Under the pieces are notes generated by a model that worked only from the letters and a program-made list of their open reading frames with translations, was not told the DNA's origin and did not search any database. A stretch of 64,000 bases of DNA from positions 79,217-143,216 of the forward strand of contig JAFTSU010000028.1 of assembly GCA_017467105.1 (NCBI GenBank). The letters run 5' to 3'. Position numbers and translations under genes: made by a program. Below are positions 24,316 to 34,900 of this stretch, piece after piece; within the stretch, counting starts at the first letter, position 1; every line of letters starts with the position of its first letter. This DNA comes from Clostridia bacterium. GTDB taxonomy: Bacteria > Bacillota > Clostridia > Oscillospirales > CAG-272.

Positions 24316-27300
24316 TTAGTTTATTTCAATTTTGCTGAAGTCGAGGGGAGCTATGGTCTCAACCTTAGTCTCTCCGGCTTCAAGGGATTTGTCGATAGTG
24401 CTGTCGAGCTTAACCTCGACGGGATAGTTATTGTAGTTGAGAATGAAGAGCACGGTCTTGCCACCCTCGCCTGCTGCGGTATCCTTATAGGTTACTATAA
24501 CGATACTACCGTTGTCGCAGGTGAAATCGGTGTAATCGTAGTCATCTGCATTCGCTACGGAGTCAGTTACGAAATCGTAAACAGAGGTATAAGTCATATG
24601 AGTGCTGTCAAAGGTAACCTCTACGGCACCTGCCTTCTCAGGATATTCTGCCGCATACTTCGCCACTACAGCGTTAAGAAGACTGTCGAAATCGAATGCG
24701 TTGATCTCTTCAACCGTGAGATTGAAGCGAGCGCAGGCATCAGTCTTAAGGGAAGCTGTGTCGATAGTGATATGAAGACCCTTGCCAATATTAGCGGGAT
24801 CCGTTATCATCTGATCGAGAGTCGCGTCAGCGAGAGAAGCTACGAGCTTATCTACGTTTTCGATATACTCGGTAATTACCTTAGTGTTGTTTGCCTTCGT
24901 ATCCGCGGAGTTCATAATACGCTCACCGATGATAGCGGCGTGGTCAACTATCTCATAGTTCTGGTAAGGTCCTATAGCTGAATTAAGTCTCTCATAGTGA
25001 CCAACCAGCTTATTCTTCCAGTTCTTGTAGTCAACGCCGTAATACTTGGAGAGCATCTCATCCTCCTTGAGATAATTGGTGTTCTGCATACAGAGAATGT
25101 AGTAGAGCGAAGCACCGTTCTCAATAGAATGAAGGATGTTGTAGTCTACGGAGCCTGTGTAGTTGATAGGCGATCCGGCATAGTTTACGTAGCTATGAAG
25201 GACCATACCGTAGAACGGAACGGGATAAGAGGAGAATATGAAGTGGCTGGAGTCGATGGTCGCATTCAAAATGTGATCAACGTACTTTAGCGTGTACATA
25301 TTTCCTATATCTGTCATAAGGGTGTATCCGTTGGTATTCGCCATACGGTCAAGGAGCTTAACTACGTCCTCGCGGGCCTGCTCACGACTTATGGAGTTAT
25401 CATCGTCAAAGTTAGAGTTAAGATCAGAGCCGAGTGTGGATACTGAAAGTGTGTTCACGTTATACTTCGAATACTTCTTTTCGAACTTGGTGTAAAGGCT
25501 GTCAAGAACGTCAGAGGAAACGAGTATAGAGAACACCGAGTCATACATACCGGTGATAGAGTTGTATACCTGCTTGGATGCGTAACGGTTATCAACCATC
25601 TTAGCAGCGTGGCGAGTATTACTTACCTTATCAAAGAGAGCGGTATTGGAAATGTACTGGAAGTCGAAGTCGGGGAAAACACCAAAGTTGGTATTGGGAT
25701 CTGAGTCAGCGTTATAAACTGCAGCCGCATCAAGCAGATTGTTGAAGCCCTTCTTGCCGCCAAGGGATTTCTCCCACTTTACTCTGGCAGGATAGGTGAA
25801 ATACATACCGCCGTTAGCAAAGCCTGTCAGCCTGAAGTTGATGTTAGTGATTCCCTTCTCGGAAAGCTCCTTGTACATAGTTTCAACATCCTCAAAGGTG
25901 GTGAGAGGAGATGAAACGGACACGGGGAACGTGAGAATTCTCTTCATAACGTCTATAGCGCCGAGAGTCTCTATATAAAGAGGCAGAGCTGTGGACTCGG
26001 TGTTGAGCTTCTCAAGTACGCCCTTATCCTTGAGGTACTGCTTGTAGCAGTATGCCATACCTACGTATGAGGTATCAAAGCTGTTCTGAAGAGATGCCGC
26101 TGCGGTTACAGCAGGATCTGCGAGCATTGTATATCTCGTCTTGTAGGAGCCGGTATAAGGAGTCTCGGATACTACGAGGTAGGACTTATCGCCACCGACG
26201 GAAATAGCATCGCCGAGCTTATACTGGTCATATGAATAGGGAGTGTAGGATGCGTAGGCTGCTGCGTAGTGGTCGAAGCCACCGCCCGAGTAAACCTCGA
26301 GCTTCGCGAGAGAGGAGCCCTCCTCGAGAATAGCGAAGAAGCCGTTCTTTACGGTATCGTTGCCTGTAAGAGCCTGTGTGGAGCTGTTAGCCTTCACTTC
26401 GTTTACAAGGCCGTATACGGGCATTGTTACCTGCTCCTTATGCTTACCTGTAATGGTAGCGTAGCAGTAATCCTTGCCGTACATTGCGGCAGACACACGG
26501 ATACTGTGTGAGTTCTTCTCACTATAGAAGTCGTCGAACTCAATTACCGTACCGCTGCCGTCCGGGAAGAATACGTAGCCGTCGTTAGTCATATTACCTG
26601 CTCCGAAGTAACGGAGAGGAGTGATAGACTTAAGAATGAACATATCCTCAGCGTAGGATATTGCGTTTGCGGGGAAGTCTACCTCAAGTGTGCCGTCATC
26701 GTTGATAGTATAGATAAGGCTACACTCGAAGCTGGGAATGCTGGAAAGAATGTTTCTGTAACCGGTTCTCTCTTCTATCTGCTGAGCGGTCTCACGGGTC
26801 ATAGAGGGAACGCAATACTTTATAGCCTTACCGAGAAGACCGTAAATCGTTTCGATCTGCTCGTTGCTGAGGCTGTTATCAATTACGAACGCGCCAAGTC
26901 CGGAGGACTTCATTTCCGGAACGGTCTCGAACCAAAGGCTGTGAGTAACGGGATCGTCTACGATCTTGGTGCTGTAGACCTTGTACTGAGACTGGCTGAA
27001 GATGAGCTTTGCGTAGTATGCGAAATCGGAGATCTCCTTGTACGCTGCGCTCTTCTTATCAAGCTTTGTTCCCGCATAGTTCATAAGGTTGTTTATAACC
27101 TTAGTGATGTACGCGCTGTAGAAATCGCCGTTTGCGATATCATCCTTATTGCTGTTGTAGAGCATATCTATCTTGTTAGAAAGATAGCCGTCGAAGCTGG
27201 TGAAGGTCATGCCCTTATACTCGAATCCACCCTCGGGAAGATCGAGATGCTTGTCGATAACAGCGGCAAAGTTGGCGAACAGAGGCTTGATTATATATTC

Positions 27301-27873
27301 CTCCATATCGTCCATCAAAATCGCGCCGGGAACAAGGTATATGGACTCTGCCTCACCGAGAACGTAGTCTACTCTGATGCCGTTCTCCGTAGCGGAAACG
27401 CTGATGAGTGTACCGTCCTCGATACAGCTGATGCTGTACTCAGTAGCATCCTTATCCGGTGCTGAGTGAGTTACGTACGTAAGCTCTATCTGGCTGAGTA
27501 CGGAAGCGGAAATGTCAGGGCTGTTACCGGGATCATGAGGGTTACTCGTAAGGATCTGACCGGTGGTGTTATTTACGTAGTAAACAAAGCCTGTGTATCT
27601 GTTAACGTAAACTGTGAAGCCCTTGTAGGTGATCGAATCAAGATACTCGTTTGCAAGGTCGCTTGCGAGAAGCTCTGCCGCTGTCTCGAAGGTGGAATCC
27701 TTATATGCGCTGACGATATCCTTTACCTCTGCCTCGGAAAGCTCGGCGTTTGGCTTGACGTTGACAACAGGGGCATCCTCGGCTGCTGCCGCAGTAATGG
27801 GAAAGGCAGCCAGAGTACCCGTAATGAGCAACACGATGACGAGCAGAGATGATAATATTCTATTTAGTTTCAT
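24316..27873 (-). CDS. large secreted DUF5696-like protein
   Basis: An 1185-residue exported protein with a signal peptide (MKLNRILSSLLVIVLLITGT, cleavage near TAAAAE). From memory it matches the layout of DUF5696 proteins that sit beside YIP1-family genes and permeases in Bacillota; no search was run. The first 400 residues are beta-rich. Residues about 480-620 look like a beta-sandwich. Residues about 640-950 alternate strands and helices, with acidic strand ends (GVFPDFDFQY, TLGSDLNSNFDDDN, GYTLMTDIGNMYT) that would suit a barrel-type glycosidase, but this is only inference. No lipobox, wall anchor or C-terminal membrane helix is seen. Catalytic function is unknown. Confidence 0.75.
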   Translation of the reverse strand: MKLNRILSSLLVIVLLITGTLAAFPITAAAAEDAPVVNVKPNAELSEAEVKDIVSAYKDSTFETAAELLASDLANEYLDSITYKGFTVYVNRYTGFVYYVNNTTGQILTSNPHDPGNSPDISASVLSQIELTYVTHSAPDKDATEYSISCIEDGTLISVSATENGIRVDYVLGEAESIYLVPGAILMDDMEEYIIKPLFANFAAVIDKHLDLPEGGFEYKGMTFTSFDGYLSNKIDMLYNSNKDDIANGDFYSAYITKVINNLMNYAGTKLDKKSAAYKEISDFAYYAKLIFSQSQYKVYSTKIVDDPVTHSLWFETVPEMKSSGLGAFVIDNSLSNEQIETIYGLLGKAIKYCVPSMTRETAQQIEERTGYRNILSSIPSFECSLIYTINDDGTLEVDFPANAISYAEDMFILKSITPLRYFGAGNMTNDGYVFFPDGSGTVIEFDDFYSEKNSHSIRVSAAMYGKDYCYATITGKHKEQVTMPVYGLVNEVKANSSTQALTGNDTVKNGFFAILEEGSSLAKLEVYSGGGFDHYAAAYASYTPYSYDQYKLGDAISVGGDKSYLVVSETPYTGSYKTRYTMLADPAVTAAASLQNSFDTSYVGMAYCYKQYLKDKGVLEKLNTESTALPLYIETLGAIDVMKRILTFPVSVSSPLTTFEDVETMYKELSEKGITNINFRLTGFANGGMYFTYPARVKWEKSLGGKKGFNNLLDAAAVYNADSDPNTNFGVFPDFDFQYISNTALFDKVSNTRHAAKMVDNRYASKQVYNSITGMYDSVFSILVSSDVLDSLYTKFEKKYSKYNVNTLSVSTLGSDLNSNFDDDNSISREQAREDVVKLLDRMANTNGYTLMTDIGNMYTLKYVDHILNATIDSSHFIFSSYPVPFYGMVLHSYVNYAGSPINYTGSVDYNILHSIENGASLYYILCMQNTNYLKEDEMLSKYYGVDYKNWKNKLVGHYERLNSAIGPYQNYEIVDHAAIIGERIMNSADTKANNTKVITEYIENVDKLVASLADATLDQMITDPANIGKGLHITIDTASLKTDACARFNLTVEEINAFDFDSLLNAVVAKYAAEYPEKAGAVEVTFDSTHMTYTSVYDFVTDSVANADDYDYTDFTCDNGSIVIVTYKDTAAGEGGKTVLFILNYNNYPVEVKLDSTIDKSLEAGETKVETIAPLDFSKIEIN

Positions 27874-27889
27874 AATTTACCTCCTGCAA

Positions 27890-30115
27890 CTATATTCGGT
27901 TGCCAATTTCCGTCACCAGTGAAATGACGAAGGTTGCCATCTTAACTACAAGGCTGGAGAAGAGTACGATAATGAATATGATAACTGCCATAGCCACTAT
28001 TGTACCGATGGTGGTAATAACGTTCTTACCGGTGGAGTAGTCGTGAGTAACGACCATACCGAAGAACAGAAGTATTACTACCCATACCCAACCGATTGAA
28101 ACCAGCATATTGACTATTCCCTGCTCGGAAAGCGTAAATACGTTGGTAAGCGCGGTGGAAAGAATAACAAAGAGAGGAAGGGGTGCTAGAGAATAACAGG
28201 TCGCAATGTAAATATCCTTAAGGCTTCCCTCACCGTCAAAGAGCGTTGTGAGACACCAGTTGGATATTACCCAAAGCAGAACGGGAATGAGAATTCCAAG
28301 CACCTGCATTATAACGGTCGAAACGTTACCTCTGGGGTTGAATACGTAGCCCTGTCCGATGCTCTGGTAGAAGAACGCGAGGATCGTGATTCCGAGAATG
28401 GTGGTTGCCGCTCTGACGGAGCCGCGCTTCTCGTGCTTCAGATCCCAGAAGCCGTCGAAGGGATGGAATACGAGGTGGAATACGTAAAGAAGCTCCTCAC
28501 CGTAGCTCTTTCTGCCAACCTTGAGAGAGGTTGCCTTATTCTTCTTCTTAGCCCAACCGAGGAACTTGAAGAAGAGAAGGAGAACTACGATAACCGCGAT
28601 GATAATAGGAACCATCCAGAAGGAGAGAACGTCCTTACGGAGCGCCGCGAATGCATCGGAATAATACTCGGTCTCGTACGCGCTCTTAAGCATTTCCATA
28701 GCCTCGGTGTACTTGCCCTGATTGAAGAGCGCCTTACCGATACCTATGTACGCTAAATCAAAGTTGTTATTAGAGGTAAGAACCTCCTGCCACTTACCGA
28801 TGGTATCGCCGTAGTTGTGAACGTTCTCGTTGTGGAGAGCATCCATAATCATATCGCAATACTCAGTGGGGTGATATACCATAAGCTTGTAGCCTGTGGT
28901 AGTGTCGTCGAGAAGGACAAGATTGTACACGTCCCTGCCCTTTTCCTCATCATAAATGATCTGATAGGTCATTGCGGCATAGTTCGTACCATTACCTATC
29001 TGGTCACCCGTGTCACCAAATGCAAACAAAAGGTTACCTGAGGAATCGTAAGTGAAGATTCTGGATCTGGACTTATCGAGAATGGACCAGGAGCCCTCAG
29101 CGCCGATAGCAATATCGGTGATGGTGGACACCTCGTTGGGATTAAGTATGCCTGCCTCTCCGCCGGGATCGAAGAATCCGTTACGCTTAAGGATCTCCTT
29201 ACCTACGGAGTTAAGCTTCTTGACGGGAGAGTACGCAGCCTCCTTAGAGGTGATAGCAGCGAGCTGGCTGGACTTATCTGCCATTTCCTTAAAGGAGATG
29301 GTAGCATATACGAAGCCGAGATCGTCAACGGTGATGTTGTTGAAGGGATCGGGGAGCTCGCGGTAGCTGCTCTCGTAATCCTCTACGCTCTGGAACTTCT
29401 GCCAGATAAGGTCGATAGGGTCAGCCGTGATCTTCTGAGCGCCGATGAAGCCGGTGAACTCACCCTCGCTGGACATAACTATAATACCGTTATAGCACTC
29501 CTGAGATACTACGAATATTCTGCCGTAGATATCTACCGCAACCGCGGTGGGAGAGAAGTTGCTCTTTGTAATAAGTGAGCTTGTGGTCTCGCCGGGAGCG
29601 GGATCGTCAGGAACGGTAATGGTTTTGATGTAATTAAAATCGCCGTCAAATACGATGATGCTCTTGTTAAGCATATCGCAAACGTAGATGCTCTCTGAGC
29701 CGTCTACCATTTTACCGGGGTTTGTGATGTAGATGCCCTTGGGAGAGTTGAAGGTCTTGGTTTTGCCGTACTCGTCTACGTACTCGGAAACTATCCTTGT
29801 GCAGCGGTAGCTATATTTATCGAGAACGACGATACGGTTGTTTTTACTGTCCGCGATGAAGAAATTGCCACGGCTGTCAGTGGTGATATCGCTGGCACCG
29901 GAAAGACCGCCGGTACCGTCAGCGCCTACAAGACCCATAGCCTTGGAATCGTAAATCGCGGTGTCGGGTGTGTATGCCGCGGGAGACATAAGTGCCTCAC
30001 CGTCTATTGAGTATGTATACGTGTCGTAAGACTCGTATGCGGAGGATAACACTGTGCCGAACAGCAGTATCATAGCTATGGCAAGAACCGCAACTTTTGT
30101 AATTCTACTTTTCAT
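27890..30115 (-). CDS. beta-propeller (NHL-like) / TPR / Yip1-domain membrane protein
   Basis: A 741-residue membrane protein of composite architecture. A signal or anchor helix occupies residues 1-25. Residues about 60-430 are an extracellular NHL-type beta-propeller (ASDITTDSRGNFFIADSKNN, SPKGIYITNPGKMVDGSESI, ITDIAIGAEGSWSILDKS). A TPR-like stretch follows (YIGIGKALFNQGKYTEAMEM, about 455-490). One membrane helix spans about 499-520. The C-terminal 200 residues are a Yip1-type domain with five predicted helices, beginning ELLYVFHLVFHPFDGFWDLK. It lies between the upper permease pair and the DUF5696-like gene. The propeller suggests ligand or polymer sensing at the surface; the role is not established. 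Confidence 0.82.
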   Translation of the reverse strand: MKSRITKVAVLAIAMILLFGTVLSSAYESYDTYTYSIDGEALMSPAAYTPDTAIYDSKAMGLVGADGTGGLSGASDITTDSRGNFFIADSKNNRIVVLDKYSYRCTRIVSEYVDEYGKTKTFNSPKGIYITNPGKMVDGSESIYVCDMLNKSIIVFDGDFNYIKTITVPDDPAPGETTSSLITKSNFSPTAVAVDIYGRIFVVSQECYNGIIVMSSEGEFTGFIGAQKITADPIDLIWQKFQSVEDYESSYRELPDPFNNITVDDLGFVYATISFKEMADKSSQLAAITSKEAAYSPVKKLNSVGKEILKRNGFFDPGGEAGILNPNEVSTITDIAIGAEGSWSILDKSRSRIFTYDSSGNLLFAFGDTGDQIGNGTNYAAMTYQIIYDEEKGRDVYNLVLLDDTTTGYKLMVYHPTEYCDMIMDALHNENVHNYGDTIGKWQEVLTSNNNFDLAYIGIGKALFNQGKYTEAMEMLKSAYETEYYSDAFAALRKDVLSFWMVPIIIAVIVVLLLFFKFLGWAKKKNKATSLKVGRKSYGEELLYVFHLVFHPFDGFWDLKHEKRGSVRAATTILGITILAFFYQSIGQGYVFNPRGNVSTVIMQVLGILIPVLLWVISNWCLTTLFDGEGSLKDIYIATCYSLAPLPLFVILSTALTNVFTLSEQGIVNMLVSIGWVWVVILLFFGMVVTHDYSTGKNVITTIGTIVAMAVIIFIIVLFSSLVVKMATFVISLVTEIGNRI

Positions 30116-30130
30116 GCTTTCCTCCTTTAA

Positions 30131-31021
30131 TTAGTCTTTCATACCGGAAGATCCCATAGTTTCGATGATCTTACTCTGGTTAAGAACGAAGATAGCGATA
30201 GGCACCGACATCATAATAACGATCGCCGCAGCGCCTGCGCCGGAACGGGCAATACCACCCGATACGATCTGGTTGATCGCGTAGTTGAAGGTCTTAAGCT
30301 CCTCTGAATGAATGTAGATCGAGGAACCTGAGTTCCAGAGTGACTTAAAGCACTCTATCATAAGCGTAAGCCAAGCGGGCTTAACCATAGGCATCGCTAT
30401 GATAAGGAAGGTTCTAAACTCGCTTGCGCCGTCCAGACGGGCGGACTCAAGCACCGTGTCGGGAACTGAGGACTCCATAAACTGCTTCATAAGGTACAGA
30501 CCCATCGTGGTAGCCATGGAAGGAACTATGATGGAAAGGTACGTATCAACCCAACCGAACGCGGAAAGGATGATGAAGTGAGTTACCTGGTTAACGGTGG
30601 AGTGGAACATCAGCGAGGTAACGATCAGCTGGAATATCGCGTTTCTGCCGGGGAAGCGAAGCTTTGCAAGCGAATACGCCGCCATAGAAGCGAATACCAG
30701 GTTACCGAGAGTACCGCATATCGTGATAAATACAGTATTGAATATGTATCTGGAGAACGGTACCCAAGAGTCCGACATAAGCGTGAACAGGTCGGCAAAG
30801 TTATCGAACGTAGGGCTGATAACGTAGAATCTGGGGGGGAACATAAACAGCTCGTCAAGAGGCTTGAGAGACTGGATAACGACGTAGTACATAGGTACGA
30901 ACATTACGATACCCAGAAGAGTGAGTACAACGGTAATACCGGTATCGCCGCCTGCCGAACGGTTAAGAACGACGCGGTGACCTCTGGTTCTGAGCTTTAC
31001 AACTTTTTCTTTCATTGCCAT
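30131..31021 (-). CDS. carbohydrate ABC transporter permease (MalG type)
   Basis: A 296-residue permease of the second half-pair type, with six predicted helices and EAA loop TVLESARLDGASEFRTFLII followed by AMPMVKP. The N-terminal tail is short and basic. The gene begins 2 bases after its partner's stop, showing tight coupling with the MalF-type gene upstream. It is one of four permeases in this operon and presumably works with a shared multi-sugar ATPase encoded elsewhere, since no ATPase gene is present. Confidence 0.93.
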   Translation of the reverse strand: MAMKEKVVKLRTRGHRVVLNRSAGGDTGITVVLTLLGIVMFVPMYYVVIQSLKPLDELFMFPPRFYVISPTFDNFADLFTLMSDSWVPFSRYIFNTVFITICGTLGNLVFASMAAYSLAKLRFPGRNAIFQLIVTSLMFHSTVNQVTHFIILSAFGWVDTYLSIIVPSMATTMGLYLMKQFMESSVPDTVLESARLDGASEFRTFLIIAMPMVKPAWLTLMIECFKSLWNSGSSIYIHSEELKTFNYAINQIVSGGIARSGAGAAAIVIMMSVPIAIFVLNQSKIIETMGSSGMKD

Positions 31022-31023
31022 TA

Positions 31024-31977
31024 TTACTCACCTACCTTCGAAAGTGCCTTCTTAACCAGAATGTTCGAGCCGAACATTATGATGAATAGCACAACGGCTA
31101 TTGCCGAAGCATAACCAATCTCGTAACGGGATCCTCCGTAGTCGTCAAGATGGTGCATTATCGTATGCGCCGCATAGTCAACCGAGGGGAATCCGCAAAG
31201 TGCTGTAACGACACCGCCAAATCCGAAGGAGTTGGTGATAGCAAGAACGGCACCGAACATCATCTGAGGTCTCATCGTGGGAAGAGTTATGTACCAAAGC
31301 TCCTGCCAACGATTCTTAATACCGTCAACCGCTGCCGCCTCGTACATAGAGCGGTCAACGATCTGGAAGCCGGCGATGAAGGCAAGGAAGGAGGTACCGA
31401 GTGAGGTCCAAAGAGCGACCACGATACAAAGAGGCATAACGTAGTTGGCATCCTGGAACCATAATATCGGGTCTGTGATAATACCCAGCTTCATAAGCGT
31501 TGCGTTCGCCCATCCGTATGCGTCGGAGGAGAACAGAGTGCTCCAAATGAGGTAAACCTGACCTGAGATCGAGGGCGCGTAGAATACGAGAGTAACTACC
31601 GCACGGATCTTCGGAGGAAGCTCATTTACGAACCAAGCAACAAGAAGAGAAAGAAGGTAAGATACAGGACCTGTTACGCAGGCGAATATGATCGTATTCT
31701 GGATAGCGAGCATAAATATCTCGTCCTCAACGAACAGCCTCGTATAGTTGGTCAAGCCCTTCCAGTTGGGCATCTGAAGCATATTGAAGTCTGTAAGACT
31801 GAATATAATGGAGAGGAAAACAGGAAGAACCGTAAAGACTATGAACAGGATAAAGAAGGGAGCGAGCATGAAGTACGCCGTCTTATTCTTCTTCATTTCC
31901 TTCCACGTCCACTGCCATTTTGACACCTCGTCCCTATGCATAGGACGGTTTGCGTCTTTTTTAACTTTAAGTGACAT
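31024..31977 (-). CDS. sugar ABC transporter permease (MalF/LplB type)
   Basis: A 317-residue membrane permease with a 30-residue cytosolic N-terminus, six predicted helices (AYFMLAPFFILFIVFTVLPV first) and EAA loop SMYEAAAVDGIKNRWQELWY followed by ITLPTMRP. It lies just behind the giant solute-binding protein gene (22-base gap) and 2 bases before its MalG-type partner. The loop between helices 2 and 4 contains NWKGLTNYTRLFVEDEIF, the usual start of the permease core. Confidence 0.93.
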   Translation of the reverse strand: MSLKVKKDANRPMHRDEVSKWQWTWKEMKKNKTAYFMLAPFFILFIVFTVLPVFLSIIFSLTDFNMLQMPNWKGLTNYTRLFVEDEIFMLAIQNTIIFACVTGPVSYLLSLLVAWFVNELPPKIRAVVTLVFYAPSISGQVYLIWSTLFSSDAYGWANATLMKLGIITDPILWFQDANYVMPLCIVVALWTSLGTSFLAFIAGFQIVDRSMYEAAAVDGIKNRWQELWYITLPTMRPQMMFGAVLAITNSFGFGGVVTALCGFPSVDYAAHTIMHHLDDYGGSRYEIGYASAIAVVLFIIMFGSNILVKKALSKVGE

Positions 31978-31999
31978 GTCAATCTCCTTTCAGTCAGTC

Positions 32000-34900
32000 T
32001 TAATCAGAGGCGCCGGACTTGATGGGAGGCTCCTCTATACCGTCGGTACCGGGAACCCAAAGTCCGAACTCCTCGCGCTTACGCGCGATCTCGGCGTTGA
32101 TTGCGTCGATGTAGCTCATCATAGAATCGTGAGCGTTTGCGTCGTCGTTATAAACGTCAAGGAATGCAAACTGCATATATCTTGAATAAATGTAAGAGCC
32201 GGGATAGTTAACTATCGCGTTGAGGTGATTCATCTGCTCCATAATAGCTTCCTTTTCCTTAGAGGTCCAGGACATATCCATTACGGCGTTGATGTTCGCG
32301 CTCTCGTACTTAGCGGCGGGACCGATAAGGGCTACGATTCTGTTAGCGTAGGTAGCCTGAACCTTAGCGCTGGTCTGCCACTGTAGGAACTGCCAAGCGG
32401 CAAGCATATTATCGCAGCTGTTAAGGATAACGGTTGCGCTAACGCCTGCGAGAGAGTCATAGTTGATCTTTCCGGTCTTTCTGTCGATGGATCCGGGAAG
32501 AGATCCGAACTCCCATGTACCCGCGATATCCGTCGCGTATACAACGAGAGTATTATAAATGGAAGCGTAGTCACCGATGGTTATAGGCATCTCACCGGTT
32601 CTGAAACGGTTCGCAGTATTGAAGCTTACGGGGAATGAATAGTCGGTGTACAGACGGCACACGAACTCAAATGCCTCGAGAGCTATATCGGAGTCAAGGT
32701 CGATCTTGGCACCTGCGTACTTTGAATCGTAAAGATCTGTATCGGTGTACTTCCACATACCGCCGCCCATCTGATACATCATAAAGTCAAGGGCGCTGAT
32801 ATATGCAACACCTATATCCATATTGTTAGCCTGGAAGATGGGAAGTATCTCAAGAAGCTGATCCCACGTCTCAGGAACCTCCTGATTAAGCTCGGCAAGA
32901 ATGTCCATACGGTAGAACATCATCGCGAAGCTCATCGTCATAGGAATACCGTAGGTAACGTCACGCTGTCCCTCGGGCTTTCCTGCGTTATCGGGAGAAT
33001 AAATGGTAAGAGTTCTCATCGCTGCGGGGGCGTAATTATCCGCTACGAGCTGATCGAAGGCTGTGGAAACGAGCTTGAGCCCTCTGCTAGCTGCATCCGC
33101 ATTGGAGAGAGCGTCCTTCTCGTAATAAACGTTGCCTGCAGAATCCTCGTAAACGTAGTTGCAGAAGACCTTATTATCCTCCTCGGAGAGATGGGGGTCA
33201 TTTCCGTTTACGCCGACGACCGCGTCACGTATCGCGTAGTTGATAACGTCAGCAGAGCCGAGACCGAGGTATACGTCAGGTCCCTTACCCGAAAGGATGG
33301 AGGGGAGAAGAGTACCGCCGGTAACAAGCTTGAGCGCTACCGCCTTGCCGTAGGTCTTAGTGAAGCCGTCCTCTGCGTCGATCATGGAACGCCAGATCTG
33401 AGACTGGTCACGGCCCATAGCAAGCCATACGTCTATAGTGTTGGAGCCTTCCTCGGGAATAGAGGTAAGACCCATCTGCTCGTAATTAGTGAAGAACGAA
33501 TATATGAAAGAGCGGATCTCGAACCAAATGGACTGGAAGAAATTAGCCTTAGCATAAGGAAGCTTCTCATTAGTCTCAACGGGAACGACTGAGATGCTGT
33601 CGATCATCATGCTTCCCTGCTTGGAGCTGTTTATCCAGGTACCGATAGTACCCAGATGGGACTTGAAGGTGGAAAGGTTCTCTGCGATCTTTACACCGTT
33701 ATCCTTACCCATTGTATAAAGCACGCGCGCAACGGTATCAAGCGTTGCTATGTGAGCGCCGTTGGTGCCGCAGAGATCCTGAAGATTATCCGCGACGAGA
33801 GTAAGGGTCTGAGCCTCCTGAAGAAGCGCAAGAAGCACCTCGGGAAGCTTCTCGTGGAACTTGTAGTTCTGGTTAACGTCAGGATCGGTACCTGTGTACT
33901 GAAGTATCTTCAGATACGCCTCGTTTAGATTAGCAAGAGAGGTCTCTACGGTTCTGATATAATCCTTAAGGTCGCCAAGCGCGCACTCGATGTAAAGAGT
34001 GTACTCCTCGCCCTCCTCAAAGAAGAACTCGAATACCTGCTTCTTACCGTCAACGTAAGAGCCGACGTAATCAGACTGCCAATCCTTGCTGTAATCGAAG
34101 CGCGCGTTATACGCCTCTATAAAAGGAGCCGTAGGGCTTCCGTCAGCAAGACCGTACTTGTACTCGTTACCGCCCGCAAGCTTGATAGCACGGCAGATAA
34201 ACATACCCTCAAGGGCGCTCTGCTTGTATCTCATAGAGAGATTGTACATACCCGTCTTGTTAACGGTGAACTTATACGCTGCCCACTGACCTACCGTACC
34301 AAAGCCGGTCTCACCTATAACGTTGAAGAGCTGAGCCTTGGGAGTTATGGGATAAGTGATGGCAGAGGTGTTATCGTTGCTGGCAGCAACGGATGAGTCG
34401 GATACGAAGTAGGGGAACTCCGCCTCAAGAGTGATGATACCGCCGTCAGCCTTCTGCGCGCTCGCGTGAGTGTTAAGATACTCCTGATAGGAAGGAGTTG
34501 TAGACTCGACCGAGGTGGCAGGTCTGAACTGAATAGACTTGATGATGACGGGCTCACGCTCAGCCTCAAGAGTAAGGGTATGAGTACCCTCGGCAATATA
34601 GAAGTTGAAGTAGCCGTCGTAGTAACCGGACTCATCACTGCAGATATAGGTGCTCCACTCGGATGACTCGGATGCAACGGGCGCCATAGAGTTGCCGTTA
34701 ATATCCTGAGTAATATGATACGTGGTAACTACCTTCTTCATCTTACCGTCCGATTCGTCACGGTAGATCTCTGTCACGTACTTGAAGTAGCCGTTCTCGT
34801 TTTGATCGTATGTAGTCGTGGTCTTCTCAACAGTATCGGTTACAACAACGGGGTCACTGACTGTGAAGTTGTTGTATGACCAATGCTTGTCAAAGGTAAT

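Noticed and set aside
23974..24981. A 335-codon plus-strand frame opposite the permease and DUF5696-like genes
   Set aside because: Antisense shadow that spans the junction of two supported genes and has no ribosome site.
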